A stretch of 64,000 bases of DNA, from contig NC_092661.1 in the NCBI RefSeq assembly GCF_032118995.1, positions 2,544,501 through 2,608,500 on the forward strand, read 5' to 3'. The position numbers and the translations under genes are program-made. Position 1 is the first letter of the stretch, and each line of letters begins with the position of its first letter. The notes below the pieces were generated by a model, which saw nothing but the letters and a program-made list of their open reading frames with translations, ran no database searches and was not told the DNA's origin. Of this stretch, positions 1-16,820 are shown one piece after another. This DNA is from Asterias amurensis (Eukaryota > Echinodermata > Asteroidea > Forcipulatida > Asteriidae).

Positions 1-262
1 TTTTATGCATATGTTGAGATACACCAATTGTGAAGGCTAGTCTTTGACAATTACCAATAGTGTCCACTGTCTTTAAGCTGAAGTTTTTATTTTAATTGAG
101 TGAGTTATAACCCTTTCTCAAACACTACGTTACTTCAGAGGAAGCCCGTTTCTCACAATGTTTTATACGATCAGCAGCTCTCCATTGCTCATTATCAAGT
201 AAGTTTCTATGCAAACAATTAATCTGAGTAATTCCAATTGAGTCCAGTGCATTTAACATTAC
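1..262. repeat. MITE family R1, two abutting fragments
   Basis: Bases 1-77 match the right end of the recurrent ~385-bp R1 element (compare 8100-8175), ending in the tract TGTCCACTGTCTTTAA. Bases about 88-262 match the left half of the same family in opposite orientation (tracts with GTTTCTCACAATG and CTTCAGAGG). The element is cut by the window edge. No coding capacity is seen. Confidence 0.75.
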
Positions 263-276
263 AACTAAATTTGAAT

Positions 277-437
277 AAGGGAATCAATGTGTGGTGAAGA
301 TGTTTTCAGTGGTTTAATCCCAACGAGGCCTGGTTCTCGAGACGAAGTCGAGGTAAATTATCAAGAACCAGGCCTCGTCGGGTTTATACCACTAGCTGAA
401 AACCGATTCAACACCATTTGATTCCCATTCATAAATA
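277..437. repeat. Hairpin (inverted repeat) upstream of gene A
   Basis: The two arms are imperfect reverse complements. The inner arms CGAGGCCTGGTTCT (about 324-337) and its complement (about 365-378) flank a short loop, and the pairing extends outward through GGGAATCA-type ends. This is a MITE-like foldback of about 160 bp with no ORF. Confidence 0.65.
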
Positions 438-611
438 CCTTTTTGGTTAAAAGGCGTAATAAAGTAAGAAACTCTGTAAAACTTATCTGTTTCCGAGTGC
501 TTGGGCTCTGTATGTTTCCACCTCCATGGTATGTTCAGTATGCGTGTTGAATGTACATGTACGGTGTCCGTACGCGTGTGTTTTCCGGTTCCGTTCGTGC
601 GCATGCGCGTA

Positions 612-716
612 TAGTCTTGGTGCATATTCGCTGGTTTTACCTTTCACACACAGCGCGGCCAAATCACCGACAGCGCCTGCATCGCCCGTTACAAGAAACG
701 TCTTGCTACAAGACTA
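612..716. repeat. Decayed TAGTCTTGG hairpin element (family R4)
   Basis: It begins TAGTCTTGGTGCA and ends with CAAGACTA. Its interior shares CACCGACAGCGCC and AGAAACGTCTTG with the intact hairpin at 56052-56221. No matching target duplication is visible, so this is an old or partly deleted copy. It lies about 290 bp upstream of the gene A TATA box. Confidence 0.6.
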
Positions 717-1006
717 GCGGGGACAACCATTTATAAACGCTGGTCATTATCAACGGTTTAAACACCCCACGTGACGCGCTCTCCACCAATAGGAATAGCG
801 AAACCGTCTGAGGTATTTATGAATAATTTGTTTATAGGTCCATACGCGCCACTAAAACTTAAAAATGTGTAATGATTAGGCATTCCACGTCCATTGTGAT
901 CAATACACCATGTCTGATGACGTTGTTTTGCATAACAAAAGAAAAAAAACAATCCAGTGTCTGTTTTCAGATCCATATTCTGTTTTCATGAAAGGGTAAA
1001 ACAAAA

Positions 1007-1013
1007 TATAAAA
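1007..1013 (+). promoter_or_regulatory. TATA box of alpha-tubulin gene A
   Basis: TATAAAA lies 120 bp upstream of the ATG of gene A, predicting a transcription start near 1035-1040 and a 5' UTR of about 95 nt. A CCAAT box (786-790) lies about 220 bp further upstream, which is far for the usual spacing. Confidence 0.55.
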
Positions 1014-1132
1014 ACAGATGTTCGAGGAATAGGCTTTTCACATTTTTGAATGCAGCCCGTTAATTGCACACGGAAAGCAGGACACTCCCGTTTATCTCGC
1101 TTTGACAATAATCTACTTGACATTCTCCAGAA

Positions 1133-4100
1133 ATGGTGAGTTTTTCTAAAGAATACTTTCAATAAGTTATTATATAGTCTTACGTTTGTTTTGCTGTAAC
1201 AAAATATCCAAAGGTACTCTGTAAACAAAATATATAACAGTAGCTGACAGTGTCCAGGGTGTGGGGTGAACAAGTTTCCTTTTTGTGCATGTTTTGTGTT
1301 GATTGAAAACCTATTTTTTGCTGAAATTTATAAGTTTTTTTATTTTTTTAAATTTTTTTTTTTATTCAATAATGAAATTGAGTTAACATGAGACTAAACA
1401 TAATTTATTTATGTGTTAAAAAAAAACAATCAATTTGAACACCATTCTCCTGGCTTTTCCATTTCACTCGGTTTCGCCTTGTGAAATGGAATAGTCCATA
1501 TTTAAACTTCTTATTACACTCTACGACATTGAGGCATTGTGTCATATTTCAAATTTTGCTCTGAAAGAATATCAAATAAAATTACGCCCCCCCCCCTCCG
1601 TCTTTCCTGATGAATCTATATCATAATTGGAAAATGGGTGCATCACAAAAACTGAATTTGACCATGGAGCCCCAAACCTCTCAAATGTTCAGTATCATTA
1701 AACTTGAAGTGACGATCGAAAACATTACACGCGATGCTTAATACACATTCACACATTTTTTTTACCAACAAAATAATGGCAAAATTATTTGAGCTAGAGT
1801 AACCATTTACAAACGCCCAGACACAGCATTGTTGAATGCCTGCACTATTTTAAGGCATGTTGTTTGAAAACTGGGGGAAAAATATCGATTTATGAGAAAA
1901 TCCAGGGTATGGTTTGTAACAATAGCAATCTGTGCTGGAAATAATATCCTCGGTTATAAACAGCTGTTATGGTTGAAAATCTAAATCGAAATTAAATAGT
2001 ATACCTTTACAGCTGCAATAGCGTCGATTTCGTGTTATTTTTTCGTTTTGTATTTATTATTATATACTTTTTCTAGTAATGAAACCAATGATGTTTCATT
2101 AGTGAACTTTAGCGTGAACTTAAAGGCACTGTACACGTTTGGTAATTGTCAAATACCAGTGTTCTCAATTGGTGTATCCCATCATAAGCATACAAACAAG
2201 CCTGTGAAAATTTGGGCTCAATTGGTCATCAAAGTTGCGAGAAAATGATGAAAGAAAAACACCCTTCTAGCTAGAAGTCTTTTATTATTTTAGTGAGAAA
2301 TTACCTCTTTCTCAAAAACTACATTACTTCAGAGGGAGTCGTTTCCCACAATGTTTTATACTATCAAAAGCTCTCCAGTGCTCATTATACCAGGTCAGTT
2401 TTTAAGTAAATATTTGTTTTGAGTAATTGAGTAGACAAGGATACTTGCTATGTGAACCAGAAACATGAAGGTTATGAACACCTACGCTGCCACGATCAGT
2501 GTTCTGGGTTCGTTTACATGAACTGCCTATCCTAGGAAACAGGACCAACGGTATAAATGTCCCAACCGAGGGACAAATTAAAATATGATAAAATATCTTG
2601 CTGGGGATGTGAGCTTGCTTAGAATGACGTCAACAGTGGAAATTTACCTGGTAAGTCTGCTGCCACCTAGCGTGACCAAAGTTAACCGTGTTTCTTGACT
2701 ATGATTTGATTTTAACCATTTCCAGCGTGAATGTATCTCAATCCACATCGGCCAGGCCGGAGTCCAGATGGGCAATGCCTGCTGGGAGCTGTACTGCCTG
2801 GAGCACGGCATCCAGCCTGATGGTCAGATGCCTAGTGACAAGACAGTTGGGACGTGTATGGATTCCTTCAACACCTTCTTCAGTGAGACCGGGTCAGGGC
2901 AGCACGTCCCCCGCGCCATCTTTGTCGACTTGGAACCAACTGTCATAGGTAAGACAACCATAAGTAAAACATCGAAAGTGTCTGTTTCTGGGTCAAAAGC
3001 CCCAGTAACGGATCTCTAATCATCTTTAATAAGATATTGTGTAACCTGCCAATAATCATCATCATCATCATGATTGAGGCTGTGTTCATCCAGTGTATGA
3101 TGTAGCGCTCCCCATGTTGACGCCATTCATTTCTATTTCTTGCAGTTCTGGTCCATGTTGTTCCTGCCTATCTTCTTCTCTGTCTACCTCTTTTCCTTTT
3201 CTCTACCCTTGGTTGCCAGTATTCTTGTTGCCGTCTCTTGACATTTGTAAGCAGTATGTTTTGCTCGTAAACGTTTCAATGACGTTTCTACTTTTTACTC
3301 AAATCCACAGATGAGGTCCGAACTGGCAAGTACCGACAGCTCTTCCATCCCGAGCAGATGATTACGGGCAAGCAGGATGCTGCAAACAACTACGCCAGGG
3401 GGCACTACACCGTCGGTAAAGACCACATCGATGTGGTGCTGGACAGGATACAAAAACTTGTAAGCAACTTCAAATTTAGACTGTCTTTAACCTACGAACG
3501 CAAAAGTGCCGCTGACGAAACATCACCTCGGACCAATCAAAACACAGACATAGAAAGCTTTTACGTCACTGAAAGTTCATCCAATGAATACATTGTACCC
3601 AATGAAATCACTGGTTCTGAAAAGCAAGTAGGGTCTACCTGTCTTTATCATTGCGTTTAAAAACATGGGCCAGTCTATATCTGTACGTGCAAAATGACTA
3701 CCAACAATTAATTGTAGACCATGAGTGGACAGGAGCCGCGTGTGACGTCAGAGCAAGGGATCAATATCGTAGTAGAGTATTAATGTGCCTTCGATGAAAC
3801 ATGGTTTTTATACATGTTGATTGTAAATAATTTTAATCTCCTTTTTTTCTGGTGGTCTTTTTTCCAGTCTGAAATGTGTACCAGTCTGCAGGGCTTCCTG
3901 TTCTTCCATAGCTTCGGTGGAGGGACGGGGTCAGGCTTAACCTCTCTCATAATGGAGCGACTATCAATAGAGTACGGCAAAAAGTCCAAGCTGGAGTTTG
4001 CCGTCTACCCAGCTCCACAGACGGCCTCGGCGGTGGTGGAGCCCTACAACTCTATCCTGACCACTCACATCACACTCGAGCACTCTGACTGTGCCTTCAT

Positions 4101-4854
4101 GGTCGACAACGAGGCCATCTACGATATTTGTCAGCATAATCTTGGCATCGAACGGCCGTCGTTTTCGAATCTCAACCGCCTCATTGCTCAGGTTGTCTCC
4201 TCCATTACGGCATCACTTCGTTTCAATGGCGCCCTCAACGTTGATCTGAATGAGTTTCAGACCAATTTGGTGCCCTACCCACGTATTCACTTTCCCCTTG
4301 TGACCTTTAATCCGGTCATCTCGAAAGAGAAGGCCCACCATGAGACTTTATCTGTCGCTGAGATCACCAATTCCTGCTTCGAGTCTGCCAACCAGATGGT
4401 GAAGTGCGATCCCCGTCACGGCAAGTACATGGCTTGCTGCCTCCTGTACCGTGGTGATGTCGTCCCTAAAGATGTTAGTGCTGCCATCGCAACTATCAAG
4501 ACCAAACGCTCCATCCAGTTCGTCGACTGGTGTCCAACTGGCTTCAAGGTGGGCATCAACCACCAGCCTCCAACCCAGGTGCCTGGTGGTGATCTGGCTA
4601 GTTTGAAGCGCGCCGTCTGCATGTTGAGCAACACCACCGCCATCGGTGAGGCCTGGGCTCGTCTGGATCACAAGTTTGATCTGATGTACGCCAAGCGTGC
4701 CTTCGTCCACTGGTACGTAGGAGAGGGTATGGAGGAGGGTGAGTTCTCTGAGGCTCGTGAAGATATGGCTGCCCTGGAGAAGGACTACGAGGAGGTCGGG
4801 GCTGAAAGTTCGGGAGCAGGTGACGTCGGTGAAGATGGAAATCAAGAATTTTGA
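1133..4854 (+). CDS. Alpha-tubulin, divergent paralogue (gene A), four exons
   Basis: GTP-binding subunit of the alpha/beta-tubulin dimer. Exons: 1133-1135 (ATG only), 2726-2948, 3311-3459 and 3868-4854; all introns are GT-AG. The product is 453 aa. It starts MREC, the N-terminal signal read by the TTC5 tubulin autoregulation pathway. It keeps Lys40, the GGGTGSG nucleotide motif (residues 142-148) and the catalytic Glu near 254 ([13 protein letters not shown]). Oddities: residues 43-47, normally GGGDD after Lys40, read GTCMD; there are many substitutions in the middle ([34 protein letters not shown]); the tail is non-standard and ends DGNQEF, with Phe instead of Tyr. It is the only copy with an intron after codon 125 (3460-3867). 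The open frame and intact splice sites argue for a functional, perhaps specialised, isotype. The 3' part of exon 4 is nearly identical in DNA to gene B. Confidence 0.93.
2120..2440 (-). repeat. MITE R1 in intron 1 of gene A
   Basis: Starts TTAAAGGCACTG, then TTGGTAATTGTC, and runs through AATTGGTGTATC, TTCAGAGGGAG and CACAATGTTTTATAC to a degenerate far end near TTTGAGTAATTGAG. It is an R1 copy in reverse orientation within the 1590-bp first intron. The rest of that intron shows no other feature. Confidence 0.75.
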
Positions 4855-4868
4855 TCTGGGACTAATTC

Positions 4869-4878
4869 AATAAATAAA
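4869..4878 (+). promoter_or_regulatory. Poly(A) signal of gene A
   Basis: Overlapping AATAAA hexamers (4869-4874 and 4873-4878) begin 15 nt after the stop codon and imply a very short 3' UTR. An R1 MITE starts about 10 bp further on, so the insertion lies right at the expected cleavage zone. Confidence 0.6.
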
Positions 4879-4885
4879 TTGTTTC

Positions 4886-5210
4886 AAAGGCACACGAAAC
4901 TATTTGTAGTTATTCAAAAAAATGACTGCCATAAAAACTTGCTAACGAGCATTGGAGGGCTGTTGATAGTATAAGACATCGCGCGAAACGGCTCCCTCTG
5001 AAGTAACGTAGTTTTTGAGAATGAGGTAATTTTCTTACTCAAATAAAAAAAAGACTTCAGACCTGTAGCCTTTTTTAGGCATCTGCGGAAAGCACACAAA
5101 ATGTGTCATTACTCCCTTGCAACTTCAACTACAAAATGAGCCAACATATTCACAGATATTTTCTAAACATTATGTTGGGACAATAACCAAACATGTCCAG
5201 GGCCTTTAAA
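4886..5210 (+). repeat. MITE R1 immediately downstream of gene A
   Basis: Shares with the family the tracts GCGAAACGGCTCCCTCTGAAG and the terminal CAGGGCCTTTAAA. The left end (AAAGGCACACGAAAC) is degenerate. It is non-coding. Confidence 0.7.
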
Positions 5211-6008
5211 TAATACGCCAGACGTTTCTCTAAAGCAATTTGAAACTGCAAATTGAAAACTTAAGTTTTGGATTCGATGCTTTTTTGCTTTCTTCTTCTC
5301 GATGTTCAATTTGAACTAATATCTGGAGCGGTTGGGTTGATTGTTTTGATTTAAGTTTTACTTTTGAAATTTGGACTGGATTTTTTTTCTTTCTGTGTGA
5401 TCTTCTTGAATGTGCATTTTGAAAGAATGTTTTTGGTTGCTTACTTCGACTTTGTTTACTTACAGAAATTTGTTATAACAAATTTCTGTAAAATTAAGTT
5501 ATAATTTTACTTTATTTTTATTATTCGAATTGAAATCAAGTGCAATAAAATTGGGTAAAAATCTATGAGTTATTGTCCATACACGAGCAATTCATTTTAT
5601 ACACATTCATTTAATTTACCAGAGACGGGGTAATTTACTTAGAGTTTATGATGACACTTTCTTAAAAATTGTTGTGTAAAAAACTCAAGATCAGAAATTG
5701 CTTTCAAACCAAAGTTTTCAAATTAATTGTAAAAAAATAAATTTGCATTAAAATAGTTCCCCCTTCCGTCTTCAACACGACCTCCTACCATCTTGCCATC
5801 AAAACCACGCCTCTAATAACCTCCACTTAGCCAGACAAAGGAGTGGCTAAGACTAAAATTACCCCTAATTCATAATTCATGCTCCATACGCCATGCCACT
5901 CAGAAATTCCACTCGTTCCTGCTGACATCTTCACGCCAGCATCTTTGAATAATTACGATCCGCAGCTACCGGCGCATGGCTCTTGCGTGACCCCCCGTCT
6001 ATCGCGAG
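5211..6008. other. Intergenic A-B: AT-rich, one perfect palindrome
   Basis: No gene is seen. A perfect 32-bp palindrome spans 5460-5491 (half-site TACAGAAATTTGTTA). The last 200 bp lead into the gene B promoter. Confidence 0.6.
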
Positions 6009-6015
6009 TATAAAC
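6009..6015 (+). promoter_or_regulatory. TATA box of alpha-tubulin gene B
   Basis: TATAAAC lies 150 bp upstream of the ATG at 6165, so the start site should fall near 6038-6042 with a 5' UTR of about 125 nt. The surroundings are relatively GC-rich (CGGCCGGTCCG), unlike the AT-rich flank. Confidence 0.6.
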
Positions 6016-6164
6016 GGCAGAGTGTTTCGGCCGGTCCGCCAGTTGCAGTTCCTGCTTCCCGCCTTGTGCATAGCTACAGCCGGCAGGAATATCAAAGCTG
6101 TCATAAATAAACAAAACAGTTTATATTCTTTCTTCGAACGAATCTTACTCAACAATCAACCAAA

Positions 6165-11978
<5,814 letters not shown>

Positions 11979-12454
11979 CAGGTCTAATTAGCAGCAACCA
12001 GTTCAGCACCTTCAAGTTCAATTAGTTGCTACCAAAAGTTCATTTTTTACAAGTAATATCACACACTGAAGCACTTTATTAACTCATTAGACCCCCGGCA
12101 ACTTCCAATTTCTGAGGCTGTTTAATTCGACGAATCGTTCAAACACATACGATGTCATAGGCATGTTCTCAACTTACAATGACTCTAATGCAACGTTGTC
12201 TAAGTGCCCTCTCGTGGCAACTTTCCTTCAATGGAACTTGCTTCTTTTTTCCATAACCATAAGTGTTTGTATATTTAGACGGCGCGCAGTATTTTCCTCA
12301 ATTTTTAATCAAAATTGTTAACTAAATTTAATACGCTGCTCTGATGTCGCTATCTTGTATTATTATGCACTATTCCCGTGTAATATAATCCATAGTGCCT
12401 TTGTGCAAAATTAGCGATGCATGTCTGAATATACAATACCGAAATAGTTCCCTT
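11979..12454 (+). other. 3' flank of gene B
   Basis: No coding sequence is seen. No AATAAA is found before the R1 MITE at 12455; the first clear AATAAA is at 12873-12878. The mRNA may therefore use a variant signal, or may run through the MITE. Confidence 0.45.
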
Positions 12455-12840
12455 ATATGCACTGGACACTATTGGTAATTAATCAAAATAAGTTTTGGCT
12501 TAAAAACTTAATAATTAAAACTGGCAACAAGCAATGGAGAACTGTTGGTAGTATTAAAAACATTGTGCGAAACGGCTCCCTCTGAAGTAACGTAGTTTTC
12601 GAGAAAGAAAGAATTTTCCACTAAATTATGAGTTTGATTTCGAGACCGTGGAATTAGATTTTGAGGTTTCGAAATCAAGCATCTGAAAGCACACAACTTC
12701 GTGTCAAGGTTTATTATCTTTTATTATTATCTCGCAACTCCGACGACCAATTGAGCTCAAATTTTCACAGATTTGTTGTTTTCACCTTATGTTGAGAGGA
12801 CTGGTCTTTGACAACTGCCAATATTGTTCATTGTCTTTAA
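12455..12840 (+). repeat. MITE R1 downstream of gene B
   Basis: Ends are TGCACTGGACACTATTGG and CATTGTCTTTAA. The internal hairpin GATTTCGAGACC...GGTTTCGAAATC is conserved. It is a near full-length copy with moderate divergence. Confidence 0.8.
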
Positions 12841-13496
12841 AAAGCATAATTCAAAACGAGTAGTGCTTTTCGAATAAATATGATATTATAACCGTATGCT
12901 TGATTCATATACAGAACTGAGTGTGCTTTCATGATAGTAGTCGATCAATGTTTCTGTAGTCAACACTACAATATTATACAAGCAACTTCTGGTCTCGATT
13001 TTTAATCGATAATTAATAGTAGCTTATCGACTAGGAAGGTGTCTATCAGAAGTGTATAAGTCGGTCAATAATAATCGTTAATAAATTGCTGAGTGTAACT
13101 GTAATATTGCGCAACTATTACACCTTCGAATTTCATCGCATTGTGCACCCCCATATCCCACCCCTGTTAAATATCACTGTACAATAACAATATCACAGCT
13201 CTATTATTTTCCAAATTCACCGATCAAATTTTGTCCGAATGCATTAAAAAATTGATCAAGCATTATTGAATGTGTCGTGTGGTATTCACTTCAGGTTGTC
13301 CCCGGTACCAGTTGTTATGATACCCCCTATAAACAAGTAAACAAGGTGGACAACAATTAATATTTGGCTGTGACGGGTGTTGTGAAGACCCAAGGAGTGA
13401 TCAAAATTAAAAAAAGGAAGGGTGTATAAATAGCACCATGCGTTGTCAAAAACTAGTGATGTTTTTTTTTGGTAATTATTTGAACTCCCTATGACA
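12841..13496. other. No feature recognised
   Basis: AT-rich sequence with no plausible coding region, splice-paired exon or repeat array recognised. Confidence 0.5.
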
Positions 13497-13786
13497 TTTA
13501 AGGCAGTGGACACCTTTGGTAATTACTCAAAATAATTATTAGCATAAAACCTTCCTTGGTAATGAGTAATGGGGAGAGGTTGATAACACATTGTGAGAAA
13601 CGGCTCCCTCTGAAGTGACGTAGTTTTCGAAGAAAGAAATTTTCCACGAATTTGATTTCGAGACCTCATGATTAGATTTTTAGGTCTCGAAATCAATGAC
13701 GATAACCAATTGAGCATAATAATGTTGAGATACACCAAGTGAGAGGACTGGTCTTTGACAATACCAATAGTGTCCAGTGTCTTTAA
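13497..13786 (+). repeat. MITE R1, internally shortened copy
   Basis: Starts TTAAGGCAGTGGACACC and ends GTGTCCAGTGTCTTTA. About 90 bp are missing from the middle compared with 7791-8175. Confidence 0.8.
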
Positions 13787-14035
13787 AAATAAGTTGTCTC
13801 TGTGACATCACTATCGTTACGAGAGGAAAGCCCTTGAAAATGTCCATCCAAGGGTGCTAAACTTGTTTAGATTGAGCAATGATTTGGGGTCAAATTGACC
13901 CGTTGTACTTTTGATTTTCTCTGTGCACAAAAATCCCGTAGGGAGGCTTGCTGAGTTCGTTTCGGAGCACAGCCGCCTACTTATAATTTTCGGTATCAAG
14001 AAGCCGCTCTAAAACTTTGAAATTTGAATTAAGGA

Positions 14036-15300
14036 TTTTTTGTTAAAAAAACTGCAAGGGGTTAAACTTGTTCTTTCGACTGATTTTGGGCCATTTTATT
14101 TTTCGGCCAATTTTTAAAAATGGGCCTTTTTGAGCCAGGATTTTTGGTGAAAAAACTGCAAGGGGTTAAACTTGTTCTTTTGACTGATTTCGGGCCAATT
14201 TATTTTTCACCCAATTTTAAAAAAAGAGGCCTTTTTGAGCCAGGATTATTTGTTATAAAAACCGCAAGAGGTTAAACTTGTTCTTTTGACGGATTTGGGG
14301 CCTTTTAATTTTTAGGCAAACTTTTAAAGATGGGCCCTTTTGAGCCAGGATGTTTGGTTTAAAAAACTGCAAGGGGTTAAACTCGTTCTTTTGAATGATT
14401 TGGGACCATTTTATTTTTTGGCCAATTTATAAAAATTGGCCTTTTTGAGCCAGGATTTTTGGTTTAAAAAACTGCAAGGGGTAAACTTGTTCTTTTGAAT
14501 GATTTGGGACCATTATATTTGTCGGCCAATTTTTTAAAATGGGCCTTTTTGAGACAGGAGTTTTGGTTTAAAAAACTGCAAGGGGTTAAACTTGTTCTTT
14601 TGAATGACTTTGAATACGGCCAAAGTGCCATGAATTTCAAGCCGGGGAGGGCACTCTTCAAGGTATTTTGGAGGCTAAGGCCGTGTCCGAAACGGCGACT
14701 TCGGCTACAGCTACGGCTAGATCGCGCGCGTCTGCTATTCTTCAACACTGGTAGACGCGCTGATCTAGACGTAGCTGTAGCCGAATTCGTCGCTTCGGAC
14801 ACGGCCTAAGTTCTTACGCACTCAAGAGGGCGCTGTAGCAAAAACTTTTGGATGCCGAGTACTCACGGCCACTAGAGGGCGCTATAACATGTAAACTGTT
14901 AGGCAATCAAAATGATGGAAAAATGCATGTTTTTTTTGTATAAGTGCCCTCTTCTGACTAAAATAACATGTTTTGCTGTAAAAACTGCCCTAATGAGCCC
15001 CTTTCCGATCCTGCACCAAAATCCATCCAGTCAAAAAGGCTCAATAAATTGGCCGAAACTTAAATTGGTCCCAAATCAGTCAAAGGAACAAGTTTAACCC
15101 CTTGCAGATTTTTAAACCAAAAATCGTGACCAAAAAAGGCCCATTTTTAAAAATTGGCTGAAAAATAAAATGGTCCCAAATCAGTCAAAAGAACAAGTTT
15201 AACCCCTTGCAGTTTTTTTAACCAAACCCAAAAAGGCCCATTTTTAAAAATTGGCGAAATAAAATGGTCCAAATCAGTCAAAAGAACAAGATTAAATAAA
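14036..15300. repeat. 105-bp tandem arrays in inverted orientation
   Basis: The tract GCAAGGGGTTAAACTTG recurs at 14054, 14159, 14264, 14369, 14474 and 14578, a strict 105-bp period (six copies). About three copies in reverse complement lie at 15040-15300 (ACCCCTTGCAG near 15100 and 15205, again 105 bp apart). Between them are a MITE hairpin (14675-14810) and about 230 bp of unrelated DNA. This resembles a transposon with subterminal repeat arrays, but no ORF or clear target duplication is seen. Confidence 0.8.
14675..14810. mobile_element. Hairpin MITE with AGGCCGTGTCCGA ends
   Basis: The arms are nearly perfect reverse complements over about 55 bp each (GGCCGTGTCCGAAACGGC..., GTAGCTGTAGCCGAA...). 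The termini AGGCCGTGTCCGA / TCGGACACGGCCT are each flanked by TA, consistent with a mariner-type TA target duplication. It is nested between the two 105-bp arrays. Confidence 0.75.
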
Positions 15301-15533
15301 AAGACAGACTCAACATGAATATATAAACTTATTGAGCAATTCGTTTACAACACACAGATGTATTCATTACAATGCACGTATTTTATTTTTTCCTCAAGTT
15401 CTCTAAAACGCCCTTTTCCTCTCTTTTATTATTCATCGTGAGAGCCAAGGAGTGAACGATGTTTTTTTTCTGTTGACTTGTTGCAACAGCCATGCAACCA
15501 AAATTTAATGAGCATAAGAGTGAATTTCTGGCA

Positions 15534-15778
15534 CAGCAATGTACTTTATCCTATTTTCAAAGAGAACAGCTGAACAACCACAATTAGAAAATTGATGACC
15601 TAAATAGTTGTGCCAGTATTACATTGGATATTACACTCATAAAAGTAATGTACTTTATCCAGCAATGTACTTTATCCTATTTTCAAAGAGTACAGCTGAA
15701 CAACCACAATTAGAAAATTGATGACCTAAATAGCTGTGCCAGTATTACATTGGATATTACACTCATAAAAGTAAAGGG
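15534..15778 (+). repeat. Tandem duplication, about 126 bp x 2
   Basis: GTACTTTATCCTATTTTC begins at 15541 and again at 15667. The two copies differ at only a few sites, indicating a recent duplication. There is no coding content. Confidence 0.85.
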
Positions 15779-15904
15779 TAAGGTATTGTATAAATGCACC
15801 ATCGCAAGCGTTTAATTTATTTGTTTCATAATTTTGCCTATATCATCCTGGTAAGGCTAGTTAAAAGCAGGGCCACCACGTGCAGGTCCCAGGATACCAG
15901 CCCC

Positions 15905-16820
15905 GACACCCCCGGGAGATCATAAGGGCCCTCATACTATATTAAATCAGCGCCCAGGTCCATGCCCCCGTCTGAGGGGGGCACCCCCTACTCCCGAGAG
16001 CGGCCCCTAGTCACATGGCCAAGACTAGGAACTAACCCGTTTGGTCAACCATAGTTTGTGATAACACCGGAGTGCACCTTTAAGATCAACCACCAGATGT
16101 GAAACAACCGGCCGGGCTAAGACCCCACATGCCACGTGCATGTGTCCAAGTCCCTTTTCGCAATAAGTCTGGAATTTCCCATGCTTTGTACTTCTGGATT
16201 CCAAACAATTAGTTAGGGTTAGTAGTAGGGTTAGGGTTAGGGATAGGGTTAGGGTTAGGGTTGGGGTTGGGGTTGGGGTTAGGGTTAGGGATAGGGTTAG
16301 GGTAAGGGTTAGGGATAGGGTTAGGGTAAGGGTTAGGGATAGGGATAGGGATAGGGTTAGGGTAAGGGTTAGGGATAGGGTTAGGGTTAGGGATAGGGTT
16401 AGGGTTAGGGTTAGCGCCGCACCACCAAGACATCCCTAAAACACGCCCAGGAGATCATAAGGTCCCTCGTACTCTAATTAAAGAGCGCCCAGGTCCATGC
16501 CCCCGTCTGAGGGGGGCACCCCCTACTCCCGAGAGCGGCCCCTAGTCACATGGCCAAGACTAGGAACTAACCCGTTTGGTCAACCATTTTGTGATAACAC
16601 CAGATGGTGCACCTTTAAGATCAACCACCAGATGTGAAACAACCGGCCGGGCTAAGACCCCACATGCCACGTGCATGTGTCCAAGTCCCTTTTCGCAATA
16701 AGTCTGGAATTTCCCATGCTTTGTACCTCCGGATTCCAAACAATTAGTAAGGGTTAGTAGTAGGGTTAGGGATAGGGATAGGGTTGGGGTGAGGGTTAGG
16801 GTTAGGGATAGGGTTGGGGC
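15905..16820. repeat. Duplicated block with interstitial telomere-like repeats
   Basis: A block of about 300 bp (15915-16212) recurs at 16451-16745, offset about 536 bp. Each copy is followed directly by degenerate TTAGGG repeats with GGGATA and GGGTAA variants (about 16213-16418, and 16746-16818). The whole is a tandem unit of about 535 bp repeated about 1.6 times. This composition is typical of subtelomeric satellites. Confidence 0.85.

Noticed and set aside
3814-3867. In-frame extension upstream of gene A exon 4
   Set aside because: It is the pyrimidine-rich end of intron 3; the acceptor TTTTTTCCAG and homology set the exon start at 3868.
16209-16433. Open frame encoding Pro-Asn repeats
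   Set aside because: It is read from TTAGGG-type repeats and has no independent coding evidence.
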